Source: UMGS172 sp045587185
GTDB taxonomy: Bacteria; Bacillota; Clostridia; Oscillospirales; Acutalibacteraceae
NCBI GenBank assembly: GCA_045587185.1
Contig: JAZNBS010000043.1
Span: 1-43,051, forward strand
Direction of reading: 5' to 3'
Length of the DNA stretch: 43,051 bases
Both the position numbers and the translations under genes were made by a program. The notes beneath the pieces are model-generated. The model was not told the DNA's origin, made no database searches, and saw only the letters and a program-made list of their open reading frames with translations. This document shows, piece after piece, positions 8,483 to 16,419 of this stretch; the stretch's first letter is position 1; every line of letters begins with the position of its first letter.

Positions 8483-9528
8483 CAGTTGTCCCCTCCCTCT
8501 TCGGTGTTCTCTGTGGTCTCAGCATTGGCAACGGTCTCTTCTGTTGCAGTTTCTGACCTGCTTGCGTGGATGCCGAACAATTTATGTTGTTCTTCATCCG
8601 ACATTTCAGTAAGGCGGAGGAATACCTGTTCAAGCGAAAGTTCGTTTGACTGCATAAGCAAAATGGGCCAACTTCTTTCAGAAAGGCGAGTAAATATAGC
8701 ACGGCGCACATCAGTCTTGCCGTCAGGCTCAACGATGAAGTCATTCGAATTCTTCTCCTGCATACCGACACAGGTGACATTCTTAACACCCTGAACGGTT
8801 GCGAGCAGTTTCATAACCTCGGCTCTGGGACCGCCGACGCGTACGGTCAGAGTATGGTCATCCGACAAGGATTTCGAAAGGTTTCCTGGTGTATCGTCGG
8901 CAATTATTTTGCCGTGGTTGATAACAATAACACGTTCACAGACCGCCTGAATCTCCGACAGGATGTGGGAACTCAGGATAACAGTGTGGTTTTTACCAAG
9001 TTCTGTAATAAGGGTACGCACCTCGATAATCTGCTTTGGGTCAAGACCGACGGTGGGCTCGTCCAAAATTAGAACGTCTGGGTTGCCGACCAAAGCCTGA
9101 GCAATACCGACACGCTGGCGGTAACCCTTTGAAAGGTTCTTTATAAGGCGGTTCTTGACGTGGTCAATCTTGACAAGACGGCAGATTTCATCAATATGCG
9201 GAGCCTTTGGGAACTTAACCTTTTTAAGGTCGTAAATGAAATTAAGGTACTCTTTAACGGTCATATCAAGATACAACGGCGGTTGCTCAGGCAGATAGCC
9301 GATACGCATCTTGGCCTCATTGGGGTTTTCAAGAATATCATATCCGTCGATATTGACACTTCCTGAAGTGGCCGAAAGATATCCCGTAACAATGTTCATT
9401 GTTGTACTTTTGCCTGCGCCGTTTGGACCGAGGAAGCCTAATATCTCACCGTCATTGACAGTGAAACTGACGTCCGAAACCGCAACGTGCGAGCCGTATT
9501 TTTTGGACAGGTTGGTAACCTGAATCAT
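8482..9528 (-). CDS. ABC transporter ATP-binding protein (GldA-like)
   Basis: A 348-residue ATPase. Walker A is GPNGAGKST, the signature is LSKGYRQRVG, Walker B is LILDEP, and the switch histidine lies in ILSSHI. The nucleotide-binding domain fills the first 220 residues. It is followed by the C-terminal domain usual for ABC-2 exporters and a distinctly acidic, Thr/Glu-rich tail of about 35 residues. The start is the ATG at 9528, placed 8 bases after GGAGG (9537-9541); a TTG five codons upstream in the same frame lies on the Shine-Dalgarno itself. It is the first gene of the four-gene cassette. A possible extended -10 (TGG-TACAAT, 9566-9571) lies about 40 bases upstream. Confidence 0.9.
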   Translation of the reverse strand: MIQVTNLSKKYGSHVAVSDVSFTVNDGEILGFLGPNGAGKSTTMNIVTGYLSATSGSVNIDGYDILENPNEAKMRIGYLPEQPPLYLDMTVKEYLNFIYDLKKVKFPKAPHIDEICRLVKIDHVKNRLIKNLSKGYRQRVGIAQALVGNPDVLILDEPTVGLDPKQIIEVRTLITELGKNHTVILSSHILSEIQAVCERVIVINHGKIIADDTPGNLSKSLSDDHTLTVRVGGPRAEVMKLLATVQGVKNVTCVGMQEKNSNDFIVEPDGKTDVRRAIFTRLSERSWPILLMQSNELSLEQVFLRLTEMSDEEQHKLFGIHASRSETATEETVANAETTENTEEGGDN

Positions 9529-9565
9529 ACTGATTTCCTCCAAACTGTATGAATTATTCTTGATT

Positions 9566-9641
9566 ATTGTACCAAAGGTTTAAAGCGCATTTGTAAACAC
9601 ACCGTAAACTTTCGACAAATACACAGGGTAATTATATCACA
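9566..9641 (-). promoter_or_regulatory. probable promoter region of the Gld-like ABC operon
   Basis: Two minus-strand extended -10 elements are visible: TGG-TACAAT (hexamer 9566-9571) and TGA-TATAAT (hexamer 9631-9636). Neither has a good -35 at 17 bases, so the exact start is uncertain. The A/T-rich stretch also abuts the divergent promoter at 9699-9727. Confidence 0.4.
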
Positions 9642-9698
9642 TACCTTTGTAATAATAAAGTATTTTATTTATAATTTAAGGGAATTTTTAAAACTTTA

Positions 9699-9727
9699 TT
9701 GACAAACCGTGCGTTTGACTATATTAT
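9699..9727 (+). promoter_or_regulatory. sigma-A promoter of the CNNM/CorC gene
   Basis: TTGACA (9699-9704), 17 bases, TATTAT (9722-9727). The predicted start near 9734 gives a leader of about 45 bases. Confidence 0.75.
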
Positions 9728-9778
9728 ATAGTTGGAAATTTATGTTTCCGAAATTTAGAATTGGAGAGTTTAAAACAA

Positions 9779-11146
9779 ATGGACGACCCCGAACCTGAGC
9801 CTAACACTATTATTTTTATCCTTGTGTATATTGTATCTGCCTTTGTGTGTATGTTGGTAACAATGGGCACATCGGCTTTGCGTGATGTAAGCGAAAAGAA
9901 GATACACGATTTGGCTGATGACGGTGACAAAACCGCAAAAAGATTGGCCAGACTTATCGACAGTCGACCCAAACCTGCCGACACCATGGGGGTTTATACT
10001 GCACTTTGTTCAATATTTGCCGCTGGCAGTGCCCTTTTATGGTTTTTGCCGAAATATGCAAAGTTAGGCCTTTCACCTGCTTGTTATTCAAATACAAAGG
10101 ACTGGATTTTGAATGTAATTGTTCCCGCCTTTGTGATATTGATTGTATCGGGTGCGATTTTTGCCGTTGTGGGCACACTTGTTCCCCGAAGAATCGGCAA
10201 GCAAAATGCCGACGGTGTTGCCTTTAATATGGCCGGCCTTTTGAGTTTTTTCAAATTCCTCCTTTTACCCGTAACCTTCATCACCTCTAACATCGCAAGA
10301 ATCCTTGTTAAAATCTTCGGCGGTGACCCCCACATTGACGAGGCACCCGTAACCGAAGACGAAATTCTTTCAATTCTTGACGAGGGTGAGGAAACCGGTG
10401 TTTTGGAAGAAATCGAAAAGGAAATGATAAACAACATTTTCGAGTTTGGCGACCTTACTGCGGGCGAGGTTATGACTCACCGTACATACCTTACGGCGGT
10501 CGAGACCAATGATGACCTTTCCGAGGTCATTTCCAAGGCTATTGACGCGGGTTGTTCAAGAATTCCCGTTTATGAGGATGAGTTGGACAACATCAGGGGT
10601 GTTCTTTACGTTAAAGACCTTTTGAAATACATTGGCACCGAGATTCCCGATAACTTAAAGCCCTCTGACATTATGCGGGAGGCTATGTTTATTCCCGAAT
10701 CCAAAAAGTGCCGCGACCTGTTTACCGAAATGACCGAAAAGCATCTGCAGATGGTCATTGTTTCGGATGAATATGGAGGTGTTGCGGGCGTAGTCACGGT
10801 TGAAGACCTTATTGAGTCTATCGTGGGCAACATTCAGGATGAGTTTGACGACGAAGAAGAGGAAATTGAGCAGATAAGCGATGATGTCTTCAATATTGAC
10901 GGAACCTCGGCGATTGACGAGGTTGCCGAACTGCTTGACATTGAGTTTCCTGAGGGTGAGTACGACACCGTTGCGGGCTACATTATGTCGGTTTTGGGAC
11001 GCATACCCGACACTGACGAACACCCCACGGTTGAGTTTGGGGGATTCTCGTTCACCGTCGAAGAAATGGACGAACGCAGAATCGTCCGCATACTTGTGGA
11101 ACGTCTGCTTGAACCGACCGAACAAAATGAAACCGATGAGGGTTAA
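9779..11146 (+). CDS. CNNM/CBS/CorC-HlyC membrane protein (hemolysin C / magnesium efflux family)
   Basis: A 455-residue protein. An N-terminal DUF21/CNNM membrane domain has helices at about residues 10-30, 76-94, 107-129 and 150-175. A CBS pair follows: MTHRTYLTAV...SRIPVYEDELDNIRGVLYVKDLL, then a second unit with MVIVSDEYGGVAGVVTVEDLIE. After an acidic DDEEEEIE stretch comes a C-terminal CorC_HlyC domain (about 365-445). Family members act in Mg2+ (or Co2+) efflux and resistance; the old name hemolysin is misleading. The start is the ATG at 9779 after GGAGAG at 9762-9767; the TTG at 9761 overlaps that ribosome binding site. Single gene with its own promoter and terminator. Confidence 0.9.
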   Translation: MDDPEPEPNTIIFILVYIVSAFVCMLVTMGTSALRDVSEKKIHDLADDGDKTAKRLARLIDSRPKPADTMGVYTALCSIFAAGSALLWFLPKYAKLGLSPACYSNTKDWILNVIVPAFVILIVSGAIFAVVGTLVPRRIGKQNADGVAFNMAGLLSFFKFLLLPVTFITSNIARILVKIFGGDPHIDEAPVTEDEILSILDEGEETGVLEEIEKEMINNIFEFGDLTAGEVMTHRTYLTAVETNDDLSEVISKAIDAGCSRIPVYEDELDNIRGVLYVKDLLKYIGTEIPDNLKPSDIMREAMFIPESKKCRDLFTEMTEKHLQMVIVSDEYGGVAGVVTVEDLIESIVGNIQDEFDDEEEEIEQISDDVFNIDGTSAIDEVAELLDIEFPEGEYDTVAGYIMSVLGRIPDTDEHPTVEFGGFSFTVEEMDERRIVRILVERLLEPTEQNETDEG

Positions 11147-11160
11147 GAACAATAAAAGCC

Positions 11161-11197
11161 AAAAGCATCCCGACTGTAACGGTTGGGATGCTTTTTT
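11161..11197 (+). terminator. rho-independent terminator after the CorC-family gene
   Basis: Bases 11161-11171 pair with 11185-11195, with further inner pairing (including one G-U), and six T's end at 11197. Confidence 0.85.
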
Positions 11198-11250
11198 GTG
11201 TTGATTTTTTGCACTTTGTATTTTAATATATAAGGCAAGAGGTGTTTTTT

Positions 11251-12096
11251 GTGGATTATTTTTTACTTGCTTGCGTTATTCTTTTCATACCGCTTCAAAG
11301 CATTGTCAAAAAGCCTTACACCAACAAAACTGGAGGAAAAGGCGCCTATACATTTACGGCGATTTTAAGCCTTACTGCACTTATATTCTTTGCTGTGACG
11401 GGCACCGGATTTGAGTGGAATTCGGGATACCTGCCCTATTCCATCGGCTTTGCCGTATCGTATACCGTTGCCAATGTGTTCACCGTTCTGGCCATTGCAA
11501 CCGGTTCTATTTCCCTTACCGCGTTGGTTATGAAATATTCGCTCGTTTTACCCACGGTATACGGCATTATTCTTGGTGAAAACCCATCGGTGTTCATAAT
11601 TGCGGGAATCGTTCTTCTGATAATTTCGATGTACCTTATCAACAAACCGCTAAAAGGTGAGGCTTTTTCGTTAAAATGGTTGATTTTTGCCTTGCTTGCA
11701 CTTTTTGGCAACGGAATGTGCTCGGTTACGCAAAAAATGCATCAGCAAGTGTTCAACGAGGACTTCAAAACCGAATTTATGATTGTGGCTCTTGCTGTTT
11801 CGTTTACCGTCTCGGTCATACTTGCCGTATCGGTTGAACAAAAAAGCACCGTTCAGTACACAAAGGCCGGTTTTATTCCCGCAATACTTTGTGGTTTGCT
11901 AAACGGTGCAGTCAACCTGTTTGTAATGATACTCAACAACCGAATTCCCGCCTCGGTTATGTTCCCTCTTATCTCGGCAGGCGGAATTATTGTGGTATAT
12001 CTCATCTCAAGAGTGTTTTACAGAGAAAAACTTTCAAAATTTCAGTCTGTCGGTCTGTTATTCGGCATAGTATCGGTAGTATTGTTGAGCCTTTGA
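11251..12096 (+). CDS. DMT-superfamily transporter (EamA-like), 10 membrane helices
   Basis: A 281-residue, almost wholly hydrophobic protein with about ten membrane segments arranged as two similar halves, each ending in helix pairs such as SLTALVMKYSLVLPTVYGIIL and PASVMFPLISAGGIIVVYLI. This is the drug/metabolite transporter (EamA-like) pattern. The substrate is unknown. The start is uncertain. I chose GTG at 11251, 8 bases after AAGAGG (11237-11242). GTG at 11242, three codons earlier, is possible with AAGG at 11232-11235 but overlaps the better ribosome binding site. The gene converges on citrate synthase with only 19 bases between stops. Confidence 0.75.
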   Translation: MDYFLLACVILFIPLQSIVKKPYTNKTGGKGAYTFTAILSLTALIFFAVTGTGFEWNSGYLPYSIGFAVSYTVANVFTVLAIATGSISLTALVMKYSLVLPTVYGIILGENPSVFIIAGIVLLIISMYLINKPLKGEAFSLKWLIFALLALFGNGMCSVTQKMHQQVFNEDFKTEFMIVALAVSFTVSVILAVSVEQKSTVQYTKAGFIPAILCGLLNGAVNLFVMILNNRIPASVMFPLISAGGIIVVYLISRVFYREKLSKFQSVGLLFGIVSVVLLSL

Positions 12097-12115
12097 TGTG
12101 TTGAAATCACATCAA
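12093..12115. terminator. short dyad between convergent stops
   Basis: TTGATGTG (12093-12100) pairs with CACATCAA (12108-12115) around 7 bases and includes the stop of the DMT gene. It has no T-run, so it may block read-through only weakly. It is the only structure between the two converging genes. Confidence 0.35.
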
Positions 12116-13531
12116 TTAAAACAAGTGCTTTATTTTGGAAAGTTCGGCCTTGTGAGGGTCAACCTCAACACGGTCGTGAATAGGTACATAACTTAAAGGA
12201 TGAACCGTGCTCTTATAAGCAGGTCGGATAATCCGTCCGCCTGTGCAAAGTTCCTCGGCACGGTGGGCGCACCAACCTGCAACACGGGAGATTGCAAAAA
12301 GCGCAGTATACATCTCAACGGGGAGCCCCATCATTGAATATACAAATCCCGAATAGAAGTCAACATTCGGGCAGATAACCTTACTGCCACCCTTAATCTC
12401 GTTAAACAATCGAGGTGAAAGTTCTGCTATCTTATCCATCAGTCTGAGTTCGTCCATTCTACCCTTTTGGATGGCGAGAGCCTCGGCACTGCGACGGAGG
12501 AGAACGGCTCTCGGGTCGGACAGAGTATAGATTGCGTGACCCATACCGTAAATAAGTCCCGAACCGTCAAAAGCCTGTTTTTTAAGTATCTTGCACAAAT
12601 AATCGGCAACTTCGCCCTCATCGTCCCAGTTCTTAACGTTTTTCTTGATGTCCTCCATCATCTCGACAACCTTAATATTAGCACCGCCGTGCTTGGGTCC
12701 TTTAAGAGAACTTACCGAACCCGAAATTGCAGAGTATATATCGGTACCTGATGAGGTAAGCACACGCGTAGTAAAGGTAGAGTTATTACCGCCACCGTGC
12801 TCTGCGTGAAGCATCAGAGCAAGGTCGAGCAGATGCACTTCTTCCTCGGTATAACTTGAATCGGGACGGATTATATGAAGAATGTTTTCCGCCGTCGAAA
12901 GTTCGGGCTTGGGGAAGTGCATATAAAGGCTTTCTTTATCGTAAAAATGCTTCTTGGCCTGATAAGCATAAGCCACGATAATGGGGAAACGTGCAAAAAG
13001 TTCAATGCTCTGACGGAGATTGTTTTCGATAGAGTTGTCGTCAGCCTTTTCGTCAAACGGCGAAAGAGCGAGGACAGCACGCGAAAGGTTGCTCATAATA
13101 TTACGGCTTGGCAGACGCAAAATCATATCTTCAGCAAAATAATCGGGCAACATACGCATTGAGCCAATGACATTATTAAACTCATTTAGTTCCGCGTCGG
13201 TAGGGAGTTTTCCCATCATAAGAAGATATGCAACCTCTTCAAAGCCGAAACGGTTTTCCTTGACGCAGTTGTCAACAAGGTCCTCAATGGAATATCCGCG
13301 GTAGGTCAACTCACCGTGGATGGGCATACGCTCACCCTCGTTAAGAAGATAGCCGTGAACGTTACATATCTGTGTCATACCGGCAAGAACACCTGTGCCG
13401 TCAGAATTACGCAGACCTCTTTTAACATTATAACGCTCATAGTCAGATGCAGGTATTGAATTATTTTTCACATATTCCTGACTTAAGGCTTTGAAATAGC
13501 CTTCGGGGATACTGTATTTGTTATCAGACAT
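12116..13531 (-). CDS. citrate synthase
   Basis: A 471-residue citrate synthase: oxaloacetate + acetyl-CoA to citrate + CoA. The three catalytic regions are visible: HAEHGGGNNSTF (first His), YGMGHAIYTLSDPRA (second His) and CPNVDFYSG (Asp). SLKGPKHGGAN is also diagnostic, and the PxxxxxxxRVAGWCAHRAEE stretch near the C-terminus fits the family. It is slightly longer than the usual 370-430 residues because of an N-terminal extension, as in several clostridial versions. The start is the ATG at 13531 with GAGGTC 6 bases before it; a longer frame lacks such a site. No aconitase or isocitrate dehydrogenase gene is adjacent. The gene stands alone behind its own promoter. Confidence 0.95.
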   Translation of the reverse strand: MSDNKYSIPEGYFKALSQEYVKNNSIPASDYERYNVKRGLRNSDGTGVLAGMTQICNVHGYLLNEGERMPIHGELTYRGYSIEDLVDNCVKENRFGFEEVAYLLMMGKLPTDAELNEFNNVIGSMRMLPDYFAEDMILRLPSRNIMSNLSRAVLALSPFDEKADDNSIENNLRQSIELFARFPIIVAYAYQAKKHFYDKESLYMHFPKPELSTAENILHIIRPDSSYTEEEVHLLDLALMLHAEHGGGNNSTFTTRVLTSSGTDIYSAISGSVSSLKGPKHGGANIKVVEMMEDIKKNVKNWDDEGEVADYLCKILKKQAFDGSGLIYGMGHAIYTLSDPRAVLLRRSAEALAIQKGRMDELRLMDKIAELSPRLFNEIKGGSKVICPNVDFYSGFVYSMMGLPVEMYTALFAISRVAGWCAHRAEELCTGGRIIRPAYKSTVHPLSYVPIHDRVEVDPHKAELSKIKHLF

Positions 13532-13596
13532 AATGACCTCACTAAAAATTTTCTGCATTTTGCAGTTATCTTAAATTTGTTAAGTTATTAGGCAAT

Positions 13597-13625
13597 ATTT
13601 TACTAAAAAAATTAAAAATAGTCAA
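13597..13625 (-). promoter_or_regulatory. sigma-A promoter of citrate synthase
   Basis: On the minus strand TTGACT (13620-13625), a 17-base spacer and TAAAAT (13597-13602). A small dyad, CTGCA-N3-TGCAG at 13552-13564, lies in the leader and could be an operator. Confidence 0.7.
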
Positions 13626-13697
13626 GCAAAATCTTTTAAAACTTAACTTTGTTAACTTAAATACTTAATTTATGCAGAAACCCGTTAATAAAATAAA

Positions 13698-13730
13698 CCG
13701 ACCGCTTCACTTTTTAAAGTAAACGGTCGG
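13698..13730 (-). terminator. terminator of the UPF0210 gene
   Basis: CCGACCG (13698-13704) pairs with CGGTCGG (13724-13730), with an inner ACTT/AAGT pairing. The minus strand continues into a T-rich TTTATTTTATT. Confidence 0.7.
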
Positions 13731-13736
13731 ATGAGG

Positions 13737-13765
13737 GGGGTAACAGGCCACGTGCCTGTTACCCC
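13737..13765. repeat. GC-rich 12-bp inverted repeat
   Basis: GGGGTAACAGGC (13737-13748) and its exact complement (13754-13765) enclose a 5-base loop. It sits just before the T-rich terminator in minus-strand transcripts, so the UPF0210 mRNA would end with two successive hairpins. No T-run follows it directly. Confidence 0.6.
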
Positions 13766-13782
13766 TACTTTAAAAAACAAAG

Positions 13783-15147
13783 TTAGTTCTTGAGGCTCTG
13801 CAACGGCGCGGGGATTCTGCCACCGCGGGAAATAAACTTCAAGGGAGAATACGTGCTTACCGGCATTACAGGGCCCGAACCTAGCAAGCCGCCGAAATTC
13901 AGCTCCTCGCCAACCGAAAGACCGATGGCGGGAATAACACGGACAGCGGTAGTCTTGGAGTTGACCATGCCAATAGCGGCCTCGTCGGCAATGATGGCCG
14001 AAATAACCTCGGACGGGGTATCTCCGGGAATGTTTATCATATCAAGACCGACCGAGCAAACGGCGGTCATAGCCTCTAATTTTTCAATTTTCAAAGCACC
14101 TGTTCTTGCGGCATTTATCATACCTGCGTCCTCGGTTACGGGAATAAATGCGCCAGAAAGACCGCCCACGTGACTGGAAGCCATTACACCGCCTTTTTTG
14201 ACGGCGTCATTGAGCATTGCAAGACAGGCAGTGGTGCCACAGGCACCGACCGATTCAAGACCGATTTCCTCAAGGATATGTGCAACCGAGTCACCCACGG
14301 CGGGGGTGGGCGCCAGCGACAGGTCGATTATACCGAACTGAACGCTAAGACGTTGACTTGCGCGCTGGGCAACCAACTGACCCATACGTGTTATCTTGAA
14401 CGCAGTACGTTTAATAAGGTCGGCAACGCCCGAAAGGTCAAGACTCTGTGCTTCGGGCCGTGCCAATGCGGCTCGGACGACTCCGGGGCCAGAAACACCG
14501 ACATTGATAACACAGTCAGGTTCACCGGGGCCGTGGAATGCACCTGCCATAAAAGGGTTATCCTCAGGAGCGTTGCAGAAAACTACAAGTTTTGCGGCAC
14601 CGATGCACTGACGGTCGGCTGTAAGTTCGGCAGACTTGCGGACAACCTTACCCATCATACCGATAGCGTCCATATTAAGACCTGTTTTGGTTGAGCCGAT
14701 ATTAACTGATGAGCAGATATGGTCGGTAATGCTCAAAGCCTCAGGGATGCTTTCAATAAGTTCTTTGTCCCCCGCCGCAAAGCCTTTTTGTACAAGGGCG
14801 GAATATCCGCCGATAAAATTGACACCAACCGCTCTTGCAGCCTTTTCAAGTGTCAAGGCGAACTTTACAACATCCTTTGAACGGCAGGCGGCGGCAATCA
14901 TTGCGATAGGCGTGACCGAAATACGCTTGTTTATGATGGGAATGCCGAGTTCCTTCTCTATCTCCTCACAAACGGGGACAAGATTTTTGGCCTTCTGGGT
15001 TATCTTTTCATAAACCCGTTGGCAAGCCTTGTCAATATCACTGTCGATACAGTCGAGCAATGAGATACCCATAGTTACGGTACGGATATCAAGATTCTCG
15101 TCCTGTATCATACTTATGGTTTCGAGAATATCTCTGGTTTCTAACAT
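13783..15147 (-). CDS. UPF0210 / DUF711 family protein (PFL-like)
   Basis: A 454-residue soluble protein of the UPF0210 (DUF711) family, often labelled PFL family. It is Gly/Ala-rich with strongly conserved stretches such as NFIGGYSALVQKG, GMMGKVVRKSAE, NVGVSGPGVVRAAL and GLDMINIPGDTPSE, and length is normal. The biochemical activity is not established; a relation to glycyl-radical or hydrolase folds has been suggested only by similarity. The ACT-domain gene sits 11 bases upstream, and this pairing is widely conserved in Firmicutes, implying that the small protein senses an effector for the large one. The ATG at 15147 has GAGGTG 7 bases upstream. Confidence 0.85.
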   Translation of the reverse strand: MLETRDILETISMIQDENLDIRTVTMGISLLDCIDSDIDKACQRVYEKITQKAKNLVPVCEEIEKELGIPIINKRISVTPIAMIAAACRSKDVVKFALTLEKAARAVGVNFIGGYSALVQKGFAAGDKELIESIPEALSITDHICSSVNIGSTKTGLNMDAIGMMGKVVRKSAELTADRQCIGAAKLVVFCNAPEDNPFMAGAFHGPGEPDCVINVGVSGPGVVRAALARPEAQSLDLSGVADLIKRTAFKITRMGQLVAQRASQRLSVQFGIIDLSLAPTPAVGDSVAHILEEIGLESVGACGTTACLAMLNDAVKKGGVMASSHVGGLSGAFIPVTEDAGMINAARTGALKIEKLEAMTAVCSVGLDMINIPGDTPSEVISAIIADEAAIGMVNSKTTAVRVIPAIGLSVGEELNFGGLLGSGPVMPVSTYSPLKFISRGGRIPAPLQSLKN

Positions 15148-15158
15148 TTATGTACACC

Positions 15159-15428
15159 TCAGATTCTGTGCATTGAATTGAAAAGATCTTCGTGCATAAC
15201 GTGGACACTCATACCGATCTCCTCACCCAATTTGGACATTGCATCGCTGAAATCACCAAACGGGATGTTAAGTTTATCAACGTCACCAATCATTATCATA
15301 CAAAACATATCCTGCAGAATAGACTGTGAAACATCGAGTATATTTACATTATACTTGGCACACTCAGTCGACACCTTGGCAAGAATTCCAACAGTATCTT
15401 TTCCGACAACTGTAAGTACGGCTTTCAT
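15159..15428 (-). CDS. ACT-domain protein (UPF0237 family)
   Basis: An 89-residue protein consisting of a single ACT domain, the ligand-binding fold that usually senses amino acids. It begins MKAVLTVVGKDTVGILAKVS with the GxDxxGI/VxA pattern, followed by NVNILDVSQSILQDMFCMIM. It belongs to the UPF0237 group, typically co-encoded with UPF0210. It is first in a two-gene operon with its own promoter. A 14-bp palindrome, TTAATATATATTAA (15441-15454), lies just upstream of the AAGGATG ribosome binding site and could be an operator or a weak RNA hairpin. Confidence 0.9.
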   Translation of the reverse strand: MKAVLTVVGKDTVGILAKVSTECAKYNVNILDVSQSILQDMFCMIMIGDVDKLNIPFGDFSDAMSKLGEEIGMSVHVMHEDLFNSMHRI

Positions 15429-15458
15429 AAAAACACATCCTTAATATATATTAAGACA

Positions 15459-15487
15459 ATTTTACCACATATTCCTTGCAATGTAAA
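15459..15487 (-). promoter_or_regulatory. promoter of the ACT-UPF0210 operon
   Basis: On the minus strand TTTACA (15482-15487), 17 bases, TAAAAT (15459-15464), with TGG completing an extended -10. Confidence 0.7.
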
Positions 15488-15600
15488 TAGTTGTTTTAAG
15501 GAGTTTTCGCATCTTGGTATGACATTCGTCGTGTAATTGGGCTGAATAATCCGTATATTTATCGCTGCGATGTGTTAGCGGGATGTTTTTTATAGAAATG

Positions 15601-15629
15601 TTGAAATTTTAACAGATGTGTGATAAAAT
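15601..15629 (+). promoter_or_regulatory. promoter of the membrane-anchored protein gene at 15670
   Basis: TTGAAA (15601-15606), 17 bases, TAAAAT (15624-15629), with TGA just before the -10. The leader is about 34 bases. Confidence 0.65.
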
Positions 15630-15669
15630 TGACAAAAACATATTAATTCGCCTTTTGAGAGGTAATGTA

Positions 15670-16362
15670 ATGGCAAAGAAAAAGAAAACTGAAGAATTTA
15701 GCATTAAGGACAGTATGATTTTTAAAAAGTCCGACCGCAAAAAAGCCGATGATGACGGTGGAAAACAAAAAAAACGCGGTAAAGTATTTGTGACTGTTTT
15801 TATCATCATCGCGGTTTTACTTGTGGCGGTACCATGGGTTATTGTTACGGTGATGGACTCTCCTATTGAATCTCTGCAGAACGATGTTACTCCCAAGCAC
15901 TCCTTTGAACAGTTGCTTGAGGCGACCAAAGAAACCGAGATTTCGGCAGAGTTGTTCGAGTTGAAAAATCCCGATATTAAAGATGCCGAAAAGGTTATGG
16001 CACTGCTTGACAGATTGCAGATAAAGGACGAACTGGGTAGCTTCAAACTTGAGATTAAAAACGATGCCAAACCTTACAACGTCACATTAAAGTTTGAACT
16101 TTCTCACAACGTTCCTGATGACGGTTATGATCTGTGGGAAAAGAAAATGATAAAATACTCGACCGCCATTTTGTCAATGGTGAGCAATATTGCTCAAGTG
16201 AATTGGGAGTACCCTGCTGCCGACGGCGGTAAAAACGGCGCCCTTTTCACCCGTGCAGATGCCGAAAAACTTTACAATTTGGGCGTACCCGCTACACGGT
16301 TTGCACAAAGTCCTCAAAGTGTTCAGTTAATGCTGAACCAACTGGGAATCGACCTATATTGA
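15670..16362 (+). CDS. unrecognised single-pass membrane protein
   Basis: A 230-residue protein. A very basic cytoplasmic head (residues 1-42, rich in Lys) is followed by one membrane segment at about 44-64 and an extracytoplasmic domain of about 165 residues. I do not recognise the family with certainty. The pattern KVMALLDRL ... KYSTAILSMVSNIAQVNWEY faintly recalls DUF4825-type domains (a pair of short hydrophobic motifs, the second ending N-F/W), but this is weak. The start is the ATG at 15670 with GAGAGG 7 bases upstream; the frame runs 18 codons further upstream without a ribosome binding site. Own promoter and strong terminator: monocistronic. Confidence 0.75.
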   Translation: MAKKKKTEEFSIKDSMIFKKSDRKKADDDGGKQKKRGKVFVTVFIIIAVLLVAVPWVIVTVMDSPIESLQNDVTPKHSFEQLLEATKETEISAELFELKNPDIKDAEKVMALLDRLQIKDELGSFKLEIKNDAKPYNVTLKFELSHNVPDDGYDLWEKKMIKYSTAILSMVSNIAQVNWEYPAADGGKNGALFTRADAEKLYNLGVPATRFAQSPQSVQLMLNQLGIDLY

Positions 16363-16370
16363 ACTTAAAT

Positions 16371-16407
16371 AAAAACCGATGCGTTGCATACAACGCATCG
16401 GTTTTTT
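16371..16407. terminator. 16-bp bidirectional terminator
   Basis: Bases 16371-16386 pair perfectly with 16391-16406 around a CATA loop, with A-run and T-run flanks. It serves the convergent genes at 15670 and 16420. Confidence 0.9.
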
Positions 16408-16419
16408 GTTCGCTTTAAA

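Noticed and set aside
13790..14694. Long plus-strand frames opposite the UPF0210 gene
   Set aside because: Antisense shadows of a conserved gene, without ribosome binding sites or recognisable products.
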